A DNA stretch of 34,761 bases from Alsobacter sp964544365 (lineage in GTDB: Bacteria > Pseudomonadota > Alphaproteobacteria > Rhizobiales > Beijerinckiaceae). Below are positions 16,167 to 24,039 of this stretch, one piece after another. Each line of letters opens with the position of its first letter. Within the stretch, counting starts at the first letter, position 1. Below the pieces are notes generated by a model. It was not told the origin of the DNA and did no database searches. It saw nothing but the letters and a program-made list of their open reading frames with translations. The translations under genes and the position numbers were made by a program. The stretch covers positions 1 through 34,761 of the forward strand of contig CAZJCW010000013.1 of assembly GCA_964544365.1 (NCBI GenBank), in the 5' to 3' direction.

Positions 16167-17153
16167 ATGGAGATGGTCTCCGGCTTCACGATCTTCGCGG
16201 TCGTGCTCGTCCTCTTCGTCATCGCCACGCTGGTCGCCGGCATCAAGACCGTGCCGCAGGGCTACAACTACACGGTCGAGCGCTTCGGGCGGTACTCGCG
16301 CACCCTGACGCCGGGCCTCGGGCTGATCATTCCCTACGTCGAGTCCATCGGCTCCCGGATGAACATCATGGAGCAGGTCCTCGAGGTGCCGAGCCAGGAG
16401 GTCATCACGCGCGACAACGCGACCGTGATGGTCGACGGCGTGGCCTTCTACACGATCCTCGACGCCGCGCACGCCGCCTACGAGGTCGCCAATCTCGAGC
16501 AGGCCATCCTGACGCTGACGATGACCAACATCCGCACGGTCATGGGCTCGATGGACCTCGACCAGCTCCTGTCGCACCGCGACGAGATCAACGACCGCCT
16601 CCTCCGGGTGGTCGACGCGGCGGCCTCGCCCTGGGGCATCAAGATCAATCGCATCGAGATCAAGGACATCGTCCCGCCCAAGGATCTCGTCGATTCCATG
16701 GCCCGGCAGATGAAGGCGGAGCGCGAGAAGCGCGCGGCGGTGCTCGAGGCGGAGGGCCAGCGTCAGGCCGAGGTGCTGCGGGCCGAGGGGCACAAGGCCG
16801 CGCAGATCCTGGAGGCCGAAGGCCGCAAGGAAGCGGCCTTCCGCGACGCCGAGGCGCGCGAGCGCGCGGCCGAGGCCGAGGCCAAGGCGACGCTCGTCGT
16901 GAGCGAGGCCATCGCCCGCGGCGACATGGGCGCCATCAACTATTTCATCGCCCAGCAATATGTGAAGGCGCTGCAGGCCCTGGCCAGCGCGCCGAACCAG
17001 AAGGTCCTCATGATGCCGGTTGAAGCCGGCGCCTTCATCGGCGGGCTCGGCGGCATCGCCGAGATCGCCAAGGCGGCGCTGGCCGATCAGCAGGCGGGCG
17101 GCGCTGCGGCCAGGCGCGCATCGGTGCCCTCGTCCGGCCCGGCGGGGAGCTGA
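16167..17153 (+). CDS. qmcA: SPFH/Band 7 membrane protein (paraslipin, QmcA-like)
   Basis: The 328-aa protein has one N-terminal membrane span (MVSGFTIFAVVLVLFVIATLVAG), then a prohibitin-homology domain (VPQGYNYTVERFGRYSRTLTPG, residues about 30-200, with RTVMGSMDLDQLLSHRDEIN), then a long Ala/Glu-rich coiled coil (about 185-260, repeats of EAEGxRxAE) and a short C-terminal tail. SPFH proteins assemble ring-like membrane domains that influence FtsH proteolysis and lipid organisation. NfeD follows 9 bp downstream, the classical pair. A GTG 15 bp upstream (16152) is possible; the ATG at 16167 gives a conventional N-terminus. Confidence 0.93.
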   Translation: MEMVSGFTIFAVVLVLFVIATLVAGIKTVPQGYNYTVERFGRYSRTLTPGLGLIIPYVESIGSRMNIMEQVLEVPSQEVITRDNATVMVDGVAFYTILDAAHAAYEVANLEQAILTLTMTNIRTVMGSMDLDQLLSHRDEINDRLLRVVDAAASPWGIKINRIEIKDIVPPKDLVDSMARQMKAEREKRAAVLEAEGQRQAEVLRAEGHKAAQILEAEGRKEAAFRDAEARERAAEAEAKATLVVSEAIARGDMGAINYFIAQQYVKALQALASAPNQKVLMMPVEAGAFIGGLGGIAEIAKAALADQQAGGAAARRASVPSSGPAGS

Positions 17154-17162
17154 CGCGGCGCC

Positions 17163-17597
17163 ATGGCGATGCTGGACATAGGCCCCTGGGGCTGGGTCAT
17201 CGCCGGGCTGGTGCTGATGGGCATCGAGCTGCTCGCGCCCGGCGCCTTCATGGTCTGGTTCGGCCTTGCGGCACTTCTGACAGGACTGCTCCTGTTCGTC
17301 CTGCCCATGCCCGTCGAGGCGACGCTGCTGGTGTTCGCCGGTCTCGCGGTGGTCGCCGTCCTTGCGGGCCGGCGCATGATCGGGCCGCCGGACCAGCGGG
17401 GCGAAAGCGCCCTCAACGACCGCGCGGCGAAGATCCTCGGCCGAACCTTCGTGCTCGAGGAGCCGATCAGCGAGGGGCGCGGGCGAGTCCGCGTCGACGA
17501 CACGCTGTGGCGCGTCGAGGGACCCGACCTCCCGGCCGGCTCCCAGGTCCGGGTCGTCGGCATGGACGGAATGCTGCTGAAGGTCGCCCCGGCCTGA
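17163..17597 (+). CDS. NfeD-family membrane protein
   Basis: The 144-aa short-form NfeD has two or three transmembrane segments in residues 8-70 (WGWVIAGLVLMGIELLAPGAF, LLTGLLLFVLPMPVEATLLVFAGLAVVAVLAG) and a C-terminal OB-fold (LGRTFVLEEPISEGRGRVRVDDTLWRVEGPDLPAGSQVRVVG, 92-134). It lacks the ClpP-like protease domain of long NfeD. It partners with the Band 7 protein upstream, 9 bp away. It converges with kdsD with 18 bp between stops. Confidence 0.92.
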   Translation: MAMLDIGPWGWVIAGLVLMGIELLAPGAFMVWFGLAALLTGLLLFVLPMPVEATLLVFAGLAVVAVLAGRRMIGPPDQRGESALNDRAAKILGRTFVLEEPISEGRGRVRVDDTLWRVEGPDLPAGSQVRVVGMDGMLLKVAPA

Positions 17598-17615
17598 CCG
17601 TTCGGGCCGGCCGTG

Positions 17616-18599
17616 TCAGGCCGCGCCGATCCTCAGCAGGTCCATCACGTGGACGAGTCCGACCGGCCGGTCCCCTTCCGACACGATCAGCGACGTGATC
17701 TTGCGCGTCTCGACGATCTTCAGCGCCTCGGCGAGCAGCATGTCGGGCGGCACCGTGCGCGGTCCGCGCGTCATCACCTCCTCGACCATGCGCGACGGAA
17801 GGTCCGGTCCCATGTGCCGGCGCAGGTCGCCGTCGGTGATGATCCCGGCCAGCGTTCCCGCGGTTTCCACCACCAGCACGCAGCCGAAGCCCTTGGCCGA
17901 CATCTCGCGGATCGCGTCTGCCATCACGGTACCCGTCGGGACGACCGGCAGGCGCTCGCCCGCGTGCATCACGCTGCGGACCTGCTTCAGCAGCGCGCCG
18001 AGCTTGCCGCCCGGATGGAAGACGAGGAAGTCCTTCGCGCCGAAGCCCCGCGCTTCCAGCAGCGCGACCGCCAATGCGTCGCCCAGGGCGAGCTGGATCG
18101 TCGTCGATGTCGTCGGCGCCAGCCCGTTCGGGCAGGCCTCGGTCGCCCTGGGGAGAATGAGCGCGATGTCGGCCTGCCGTCCGAGCGCGCTGTCCGGATT
18201 GGACGTCATGCCCACCAGCGTCACGCCGAAGCGCCTCGAATAGCCGACGATGTCGGTCAGTTCCGCCGTCTCGCCGGACCACGAGAGAGCGAGGATCACG
18301 TCGTCGACCTGGATCATGCCGAGGTCGCCGTGGCTCGCCTCGCCCGGGTGCACGAAATGCGCCGGGGTTCCCGTCGATGCGAGTGTCGCGGCGATCTTGC
18401 GCCCGACATGGCCCGACTTGCCCATTCCGGTCACGATGACCCGCCCGGCCGCCGCGCCGATCGCCCGCACCGCGCGCGAGAACGGCTCGCCGAGCCCGTC
18501 CCGCAGCGCGCCGCCGAGGGCGGCAAGGCCGGCTGCCTCGGTGTCGACGGTACGGACCGCGGAGGCGATGGCGGGGTCTGAATCGGGGTCGGGCGTCAT
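17616..18599 (-). CDS. kdsD: Arabinose-5-phosphate isomerase (KdsD/KpsF/GutQ)
   Basis: The 327-aa product has an N-terminal SIS sugar-isomerase domain (VIVTGMGKSGHVGRKIAATLASTGTPAHFVHPGEASHGDLG, about 54-94) and two C-terminal CBS domains (about 208-265 and 275-325). It converts ribulose-5-phosphate to arabinose-5-phosphate, the first step of Kdo synthesis for lipopolysaccharide. The conserved ALSWSGET and GDALAVALLE blocks are present. Other genes for Kdo synthesis are not in the window, but the surrounding genes are also envelope related. It is divergent from the outer-membrane barrel gene. Confidence 0.94.
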   Translation of the reverse strand: MTPDPDSDPAIASAVRTVDTEAAGLAALGGALRDGLGEPFSRAVRAIGAAAGRVIVTGMGKSGHVGRKIAATLASTGTPAHFVHPGEASHGDLGMIQVDDVILALSWSGETAELTDIVGYSRRFGVTLVGMTSNPDSALGRQADIALILPRATEACPNGLAPTTSTTIQLALGDALAVALLEARGFGAKDFLVFHPGGKLGALLKQVRSVMHAGERLPVVPTGTVMADAIREMSAKGFGCVLVVETAGTLAGIITDGDLRRHMGPDLPSRMVEEVMTRGPRTVPPDMLLAEALKIVETRKITSLIVSEGDRPVGLVHVMDLLRIGAA

Positions 18600-18662
18600 G
18601 AGCGCGGCTTACCATGCCGGCCCCGGCCTGAACACCCGTCGCGGGTGGCGGGTTACGCGCCG

Positions 18663-18694
18663 TTAACCATGCTTGTTCTACGGGTGTTAACCAT
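18663..18694. promoter_or_regulatory. Direct repeat of TTAACCAT, CtrA-like half-sites
   Basis: GTTAACCATG occurs twice (18662-18671 and 18686-18695), 24 bp apart, in the intergenic region between divergent kdsD and the barrel gene. TTAACCAT resembles the half-site of the alphaproteobacterial cell-cycle regulator CtrA (TTAA-N7-TTAA). The 24-bp period puts both copies on nearly one DNA face. Functional assignment is inference. Confidence 0.4.
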
Positions 18695-18742
18695 GGCCCG
18701 CGCGCTTGCCGTGCGGGAGACTTCGTTCGTTCGGAGGGATCC

Positions 18743-20245
18743 TTGCGCACCGCGCGGCGACAGGTCTGCGCCGTCATCCTCCTCGCCGCGGTGCCATGCG
18801 GCGCGGCGACGGGGCTGGCCCAGCAACCGCCGCCCCCGCGTGCCGAGGCCGACATCGGCCTGCGGCCCGGGACGGCGCCCGCGGAACCGCGCCCCGCCTT
18901 TCGCGGCAGCTATCCCGTCGTCGGCAAGCCCGTCCGGTCCGGCAAGAGCACGCGAACCGTGCCGGCGCGCGGCGTCGCGGACCTGCCGCCCGCCGGCGAG
19001 CGCCCCGTCGGGCCGACGCTGCCGGGAACCCCCGCCCCGGCCGTCAGGCCCGCCCCGCCCTTGCCGCCGCTGATCCCGCCGGCCCGTCGGCGGCCGCGCC
19101 CGGAGGATCTCGCGGCCTTCGATCCACTCGGCGTGCGCGTCGGCGCCTTCACCCTGCGACCCGGCATCGAGATGTCGGGCGGCTACGACACCAATCCCAA
19201 CCGGATCCCCAGGCCGGGGCAGGGCTCTTCGCTGCTGAAGACCGATCTCGGCCTGCTCGCCGACAGCGACTGGGAGCGCCACGCGCTCGGCCTCGTGCTG
19301 CGCGGCACGCACTACCGTTACTTCGACACCCCGGCCGCCGACCGGCCGGAGGTCGACGGCGCGCTGCGCCTGCGGCTCGACGCGCTGCGCGACACCACGA
19401 TCGACCTGGAAACCATCGGCCGCCTCACGACGCAGCAGCCCGGCCTCGAGCAGCCCCTGGTGGGCAGCAAGCGCGGCCAGATCCTGGAGGGCGGCATCGG
19501 AGCCGGCGTCACGCAGCGGTTCGGCGACGCGTCGCTCGGCCTCAAGGGCACGGTCGGCCGCCAGGTCTACGAGGCGATCCCGCTCGGCAACGGCCAGTCG
19601 CTCAGCCAGTCGGATCGCGACCTCAACACCTACGGCCTCACCCTGCGCGCCGCCTATGAGGTCTCGCCCGGGATCAAGCCCTTCGCCGAATTCACCGGCG
19701 ACCGCCGGATCTACGACCAGGCCGTCGATGCCGGCGGCTACCGGCGGTCCTCGTCCGGCCAGGCCTTCCGGGCGGGCACCTCGCTCGAGATCACCCGGCT
19801 CATCGTCGGCGAGGCGTCCGTCGGCTACGGCCAGCGCGAGTACGACGACCCCCGCCTGCAGCCCATCGACGGTTTCCTCGCCAACGCGTCGCTGGTCTGG
19901 ACGCCGACGGCCCTGACCACGGTGAGGTTCAAGGCCGGCACCGAGCTGTCCGAGACCACCGTGGCCGGCGCCTCCGGGGCGGTCGTCCACTCGGCCGGCG
20001 TCGAGGTCACGCACGCCCTGCGGCGCTACCTGTCCCTGTCCGCCCTTCTCGACGGGTCGCAGACGCTCTACCAGGGCGTCCCGATCACCGAGGATCGCCT
20101 GACCGCCGCGCTGCGGCTGGACTGGAAGCTCAACCGCAGCGTCGTGGTGCGCGCCAGCGTCGCGCACGAGCAGCTGGACAGCTCCATCCAGGGCGCCGAC
20201 TACACCGCCAACGTCTATCTCGTCGGCCTGCGGCTGCAGCGCTGA
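18743..20245 (+). CDS. Outer-membrane beta-barrel protein (BBP2_2 type) with TTG start
   Basis: The 500-aa product has a Sec signal (1-27, ending TGLAQ), a Pro/Arg-rich periplasmic linker (about 28-125) and a barrel of amphipathic strands beginning VGAFTLRPGIEMSGGYDTNPNRI, the GYDTN motif common in this outer-membrane family, and ending NVYLVGLRLQR. The family is frequent beside exopolysaccharide genes in Rhizobiales; its substrate is unknown. The start is TTG, set by GGAGGG at 18733-18738, four bases upstream; no ATG or GTG occurs at a useful position. The stop lies 7 bp from the convergent galU stop. Surface location is inferred from the alternating strand pattern. Confidence 0.85.
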   Translation: MRTARRQVCAVILLAAVPCGAATGLAQQPPPPRAEADIGLRPGTAPAEPRPAFRGSYPVVGKPVRSGKSTRTVPARGVADLPPAGERPVGPTLPGTPAPAVRPAPPLPPLIPPARRRPRPEDLAAFDPLGVRVGAFTLRPGIEMSGGYDTNPNRIPRPGQGSSLLKTDLGLLADSDWERHALGLVLRGTHYRYFDTPAADRPEVDGALRLRLDALRDTTIDLETIGRLTTQQPGLEQPLVGSKRGQILEGGIGAGVTQRFGDASLGLKGTVGRQVYEAIPLGNGQSLSQSDRDLNTYGLTLRAAYEVSPGIKPFAEFTGDRRIYDQAVDAGGYRRSSSGQAFRAGTSLEITRLIVGEASVGYGQREYDDPRLQPIDGFLANASLVWTPTALTTVRFKAGTELSETTVAGASGAVVHSAGVEVTHALRRYLSLSALLDGSQTLYQGVPITEDRLTAALRLDWKLNRSVVVRASVAHEQLDSSIQGADYTANVYLVGLRLQR

Positions 20246-20252
20246 GCGACGC

Positions 20253-21125
20253 TCACCGTCCGAGCAGCTTGTCGAGCTCGACCCGGAAGGCCGCGCCCAC
20301 GTCCTCGCGGCTGAGCGCATAGCCCACATTCGCCATGAGGAAGCCGAGCTTCGAGCCCGTGTCGTAGATCTCGCCGGCAAAGGTGTGCGCGTAGAACGGC
20401 TGGCTCTTGGCGAGCGTGATCATCGCGTCGGTGAGCTGGATCTCGCCGCCCGCGCCGCGCTCCTGCGTCTCCAGGATCTTGAAGATCTCCGGACCGAGGA
20501 TGTAGCGGCCCGACACGGCGAGGTTCGACGGAGCCGTGCCCTTGGCCGGCTTCTCCACCATCTCGGTGATCGCCTGCGCGCCGTTCTCGTCCCGCACGCC
20601 GACGATGCCGTACTGGTGCGTCTCGCTGTCGGGCACCTCGAACACGCCGATCAGGTTGCCGCCGTGCGCTTCGTAGCCGCGGATCATCCCGGCGAGGCAG
20701 GGTTCGCGGCCCAGATGCAGCATGTCGGGCAGGAGCACGGCGAACGGCTCGTCGCCGATGATGTCGCGCGCGCACCACACGGCATGGCCGAGGCCCAGTG
20801 GCGCCTGCTGCCGCGTGAAGCTGGTTGCCCCCGCCGCCGGCAGGTCGCGCTTTAGGCCGTCGAGCTCCCTCGTCTTGCCGCGATCGGCGAGCGTGCGGTC
20901 GAGCTCGAAGTTGATGTCGAAATGATCCTCGATCACGGCCTTGCCGCGGCCGGTGACGAACACGAAGTGCTCGATCCCCGCCGCGCGCGCCTCGTCGACC
21001 ACGTGCTGGATCACCGGCCGGTCGACGACCGTCAGCATCTCCTTGGGTATCGCCTTGGTGGCGGGAAGGAAGCGGGTTCCCAGTCCGGCGACGGGAAAGA
21101 CGGCCTTGCGGATGCGCTTGGTCAT
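20253..21125 (-). CDS. galU: UTP-glucose-1-phosphate uridylyltransferase
   Basis: The 290-aa product makes UDP-glucose from UTP and glucose-1-phosphate. The N-terminus KAVFPVAGLGTRFLPATKAIPKEML (7-31) is the GalU nucleotide-binding signature. Further family blocks are VTGRGKAVIEDHFD, LGLGHAVWCARDIIGDEPFAVLLPD and EMVEKP. The start MTKRIRKAVF is preferred over a longer in-frame extension to 21254 that has no similarity. It is divergent from galE, so the two share a control region of about 207 bp and together supply UDP-glucose and UDP-galactose for surface polysaccharides. Confidence 0.96.
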   Translation of the reverse strand: MTKRIRKAVFPVAGLGTRFLPATKAIPKEMLTVVDRPVIQHVVDEARAAGIEHFVFVTGRGKAVIEDHFDINFELDRTLADRGKTRELDGLKRDLPAAGATSFTRQQAPLGLGHAVWCARDIIGDEPFAVLLPDMLHLGREPCLAGMIRGYEAHGGNLIGVFEVPDSETHQYGIVGVRDENGAQAITEMVEKPAKGTAPSNLAVSGRYILGPEIFKILETQERGAGGEIQLTDAMITLAKSQPFYAHTFAGEIYDTGSKLGFLMANVGYALSREDVGAAFRVELDKLLGR

Positions 21126-21332
21126 GAACGGGTGCTGTGCTTCGGGGTTGAAGGAACGGGAGCGGACACTTCGAACTTGTGTTGCTGACGGGGGGAGCGT
21201 CAGGCCATACCGGGAGCGCGGCCTTTTTGCGGCGCGTGCCCGAGTATTCGCCACCTTCGCCTAAAATTCAGCAAAGGCTAAGGGGTTCCGTTGCATGGGT
21301 GAGGCGCACGCGAGGAAGACGGTGGAGGCGAC

Positions 21333-22322
21333 ATGACTGTTCTGGTGACGGGTGGGGCGGGCTACATCGGCGCACACACGGTTCTGGCGCTGGCCGACCG
21401 GGGCGAGGGGGTCGTTGTCCTCGACGACATGTCCACGGGCGTTGCGTCGGCGGTTCCGACGACGGTGCCGCTGGTGCGCGGCGACATGGGCGACGAGGCG
21501 CTCGTTGCCGATGTCATCGCCACCCACGGGGTGAAGGCCATCATCCACTTCGCCGCGAAGATCGTCGTGCCGGAGTCGGTCGCCGATCCGCTGGGCTACT
21601 ATCTCAACAACACCGTCAAGTCCCGCGCCCTGATCGCGTCCGCGGTCAAGGCGGGCGTGCCGCACATGATCTTCTCGTCGACCGCCGCGGTCTACGGCGA
21701 GCCGAAGGTCGAGCGCGTCGCCGAGGACACGCCCACGGATCCGGTCTCCCCCTATGGCCGCTCCAAGCTGATGACGGAATGGATGCTGCAGGACGCCTCC
21801 CGCGCCCATGACCTGCGCCATGTCGCCCTGCGCTATTTCAACGTCGCCGGGGCCGATCCCCGCGGCCGGGCCGGTCAGTCGACCCCGCGCGCGACGCACC
21901 TGATCAAGGTGGCGTGCCAGGCGGCACTGGGCCAGCGCCCCTATCTCGAGGTCTTCGGGACGGACTTCCCGACCCCCGACGGCTCCTGCCTGCGCGACTA
22001 CATCCACGTCGCGGACCTTGCCCGCGCCCACGTCATGGCGCTCGACCGCCTGCGCGGCGGCGGCGAATCGGTCACGCTCAACTGCGGCTATGGCCGCGGC
22101 TATTCCGTGCTGGAGGTGGTGGAGACCGTGAAGCGCGTCTCCGGCGTCGACTTCGAGGTCCGCCTCGCCGGCCGCCGCGCCGGCGACCCCGCCTCGATCG
22201 TCGCCACCGGCGAGCGCGTGCGCCGGGAACTCGGCTGGCAGCCCGAGCTCGATGACCTGTCGACGATCGTCTCCCATGCGCTGGCCTGGGAGAAGCACCT
22301 GACCACGCCGAACGCGCGCTGA
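21333..22322 (+). CDS. galE: UDP-glucose 4-epimerase
   Basis: The 329-aa extended short-chain dehydrogenase interconverts UDP-glucose and UDP-galactose. NAD-binding GGAGYIGAH (7-15), the catalytic Ser/Thr in SSTAAVYG, the Tyr-x3-Lys in YGRSK, and the GalE-type RYFNVAGADP and GSCLRDYIHVADLARAH segments are all visible. An AGG-rich site (GGTGGAGG) precedes the ATG. It is divergent from galU and about 90 bp upstream of the transglycosylase gene. GalE rather than a C4-epimerase for another sugar nucleotide is likely but not proven by sequence alone. Confidence 0.95.
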   Translation: MTVLVTGGAGYIGAHTVLALADRGEGVVVLDDMSTGVASAVPTTVPLVRGDMGDEALVADVIATHGVKAIIHFAAKIVVPESVADPLGYYLNNTVKSRALIASAVKAGVPHMIFSSTAAVYGEPKVERVAEDTPTDPVSPYGRSKLMTEWMLQDASRAHDLRHVALRYFNVAGADPRGRAGQSTPRATHLIKVACQAALGQRPYLEVFGTDFPTPDGSCLRDYIHVADLARAHVMALDRLRGGGESVTLNCGYGRGYSVLEVVETVKRVSGVDFEVRLAGRRAGDPASIVATGERVRRELGWQPELDDLSTIVSHALAWEKHLTTPNAR

Positions 22323-22330
22323 CGGCAGGG

Positions 22331-22346
22331 TTAAGGAAAGGTCAAC
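22331..22346 (+). promoter_or_regulatory. Near-consensus CtrA-like box TTAA-N7-TCAAC
   Basis: TTAA (22331-22334), seven bases, then TCAAC (22342-22346) differs by one base from TTAA-N7-TTAAC. It lies about 63 bp before the murein transglycosylase start, a gene class plausible for cell-cycle control. A TATAAC (22356-22361) just downstream could be the -10 element. Low confidence. Confidence 0.3.
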
Positions 22347-22408
22347 CTTGCGTGCTATAACCCTGACCGGCAGGCTGGGCAGACCCGCCATCGGACAGGA
22401 ACAGCGAT

Positions 22409-23979
22409 ATGGCGCATGGGTGTTTCCCGCGTTTCGCAGCCGGCCTCGTCACCGCCCGCGCGGCGGCCGCAGGGCCCGTGCTGCTCGTGATGGCCGGGAT
22501 CGCCTTCGCCGCGCCGGCTGGCGCGCAATCGGCGGGTGACGCCGCCAGGCCAGCGCCCGCCAAGGCCTCCCCGTCGTCCAGCCAGCCGACGAAGCCGACT
22601 GTGCCCAAGACCACTGCAGCCAAGACCACTGCAGCCAAGACGACTGCACCCAAGACCACCGCACCCCAGACGACTGCAGCCAAGACAACAGCGCCCAAGG
22701 CGACCGCACCCAAGACGGCCGTGCCNNNNNNNNNNNNNNNNNNNNNNNNNNNNNNNNNNNNNNNNNNNNNNNNNNNNNNNNNNNNNNNNNNNNNNNNNNN
22801 NNNNNNNNNNNNNNNNNNNNNNNNNGACCGGGGCAGGCGAGCGCGCACGCCGCCGATTCGGCGGCGCACGGATCGTTCTCGTCCTTCGTCGCGTCGCTCT
22901 GGCCCGAGGCGCAGCAGCGCGGCGTCACGCGCGCCACCTTCGAGAGCGCGTTCTCCGGCGTGACGCCGGACGCCAAGATCATCGAGCTCACGCGCAGGCA
23001 GTCCGAGTTCGTCAAGCCGATCTGGGAGTACGTGAACGGCGCCGTCACGCCGACCCGGATCGAGCAGGGCGCCGAGGCGGCCTCCCGCTGGTCGTCGGCC
23101 ATCGCCGCGGCGGAGAGCCGCTATGGCGTCGAGCGGTCCGTCATCCTCGGCATCTGGGGGATGGAGACGAACTTCGGCTCCTTCACCGGCGGCAAGGACG
23201 TCATCCGTTCCCTCGCCACGCTGGCGCACGAGCGGTATCGGGGCGAGTTCTTCAAGGACGAGCTGATGACCGCGCTGGTCATCCTGCAGCAGGGGCATGT
23301 CGACCGCGAGGACATGAAGGGTTCCTGGGCCGGCGCGATGGGACAGACCCAGTTCATGCCGTCCAGCTTCATGAAGTTCGCCGTCGATGCCGACGGCGAC
23401 GGTCACAAGAACATCTGGACGTCGATCCCCGACGCCATGGCGTCGACCGCGAACTATCTGCGCCAGCACGGCTGGACGCCGGGACTGCCCTGGGGCTTCG
23501 AGGTGCAGCTTCCCGACGGCTTCGACTGGAAGATGCAGTCGGGCTCCTTCTCAGCGTGGCGCAATGCCGGCTTCAGGCGCGCCGACGGCGCGGCCATGCC
23601 GCGCTCGGGCGAGGCGTCGCTGTTCCTCCCGGCCGGGGCGCGCGGGCCCGCCTTCCTCATCACCTCGAACTTCGCGGTGATCAAGCGCTACAACTCCTCG
23701 GACGCCTATGCCGTCGGCGTCGGCCACCTCGGCGACCGCGTGATGGGCGGCGCGGCGATCGCGGCGCGCTGGCCGGTGGGCGAGCGCCAGCTCGATCGCG
23801 GCCAGCGGCTGGAGGTCCAGCGCCAGCTCAACCGGCTCGGCTTCGATGTCGGCGAACCGGACGGAAAGCTCGGGTCGAAGACCCGGGAGGCCGTCCGCAG
23901 CTTCCAGGAATCGCGTGGACTTGTGCCGGACGGTTACCCAACCGTGGCGGTCCTCGAGGCGCTGCGCGGCGTCCGCTGA
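22409..23979 (+). CDS. MltB-type lytic murein transglycosylase, interrupted by an assembly gap
   Basis: The N-terminal part (22409-22725) encodes a signal peptide ending APAGAQ and a Lys/Thr/Ala/Pro repeat. After 100 Ns the frame changes by one, which reflects the arbitrary gap length rather than a real frameshift. From 22828 the frame reads FVASLWPEAQQRGVTRATF, then the SLT_2 catalytic domain: Glu codon 23164-23166 in GIWGMETNFGSF, then AGAMGQTQFMPSSF and IWTSIPDAMASTANYL. A C-terminal peptidoglycan-binding domain (LEVQRQLNRLGFDVGEPDGKLGSKTREAV) ends the protein. It cleaves the MurNAc-GlcNAc bond in the periplasm, forming 1,6-anhydro ends. True total length is unknown because the gap is of unknown size. 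Confidence 0.88.
22604..22723 (+). repeat. Eight 15-bp coding repeats, (P/A)KTTA units
   Basis: Eight 15-bp units encode PKTTA, AKTTA, AKTTA, PKTTA, PQTTA, AKTTA, PKATA and PKTAV in the linker of the transglycosylase. The array runs into the N gap two bases later, so more units may be missing. It should form an extended basic Thr/Pro linker, similar to wall-spanning segments. Confidence 0.85.
22726..22825. other. Assembly gap of 100 Ns
   Basis: Exactly 100 undetermined bases, the conventional placeholder for a scaffold gap of unknown length. It lies within the repeat linker of the transglycosylase gene, so the tandem array probably broke the assembly. Confidence 0.98.
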
Positions 23980-24039
23980 CGTGGTAGCATTTCGGTCGGT
24001 GCCACGGCGGCGCCGGATTCGGAAGCCATCGTCGCGACT

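Noticed and set aside
14793..16958. 721-codon minus-strand open frame across hemH and the Band 7 gene
   Set aside because: It spans two well-identified genes and a terminator hairpin, has low-complexity His/Arg composition and no known fold.
18653..20380. 575-codon minus-strand open frame opposite the barrel gene
   Set aside because: The plus-strand product has a signal peptide, strong Shine-Dalgarno and barrel motifs; the antisense product has none of these.
22604..22723. Possible CRISPR array because of short regular repeats
   Set aside because: The units are contiguous 15-bp in-frame codon repeats without spacers.
22409..22963. Apparent stop or frameshift in the transglycosylase, suggesting a pseudogene
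   Set aside because: The frame change coincides exactly with 100 placeholder Ns, so it is an artefact of unknown gap size.
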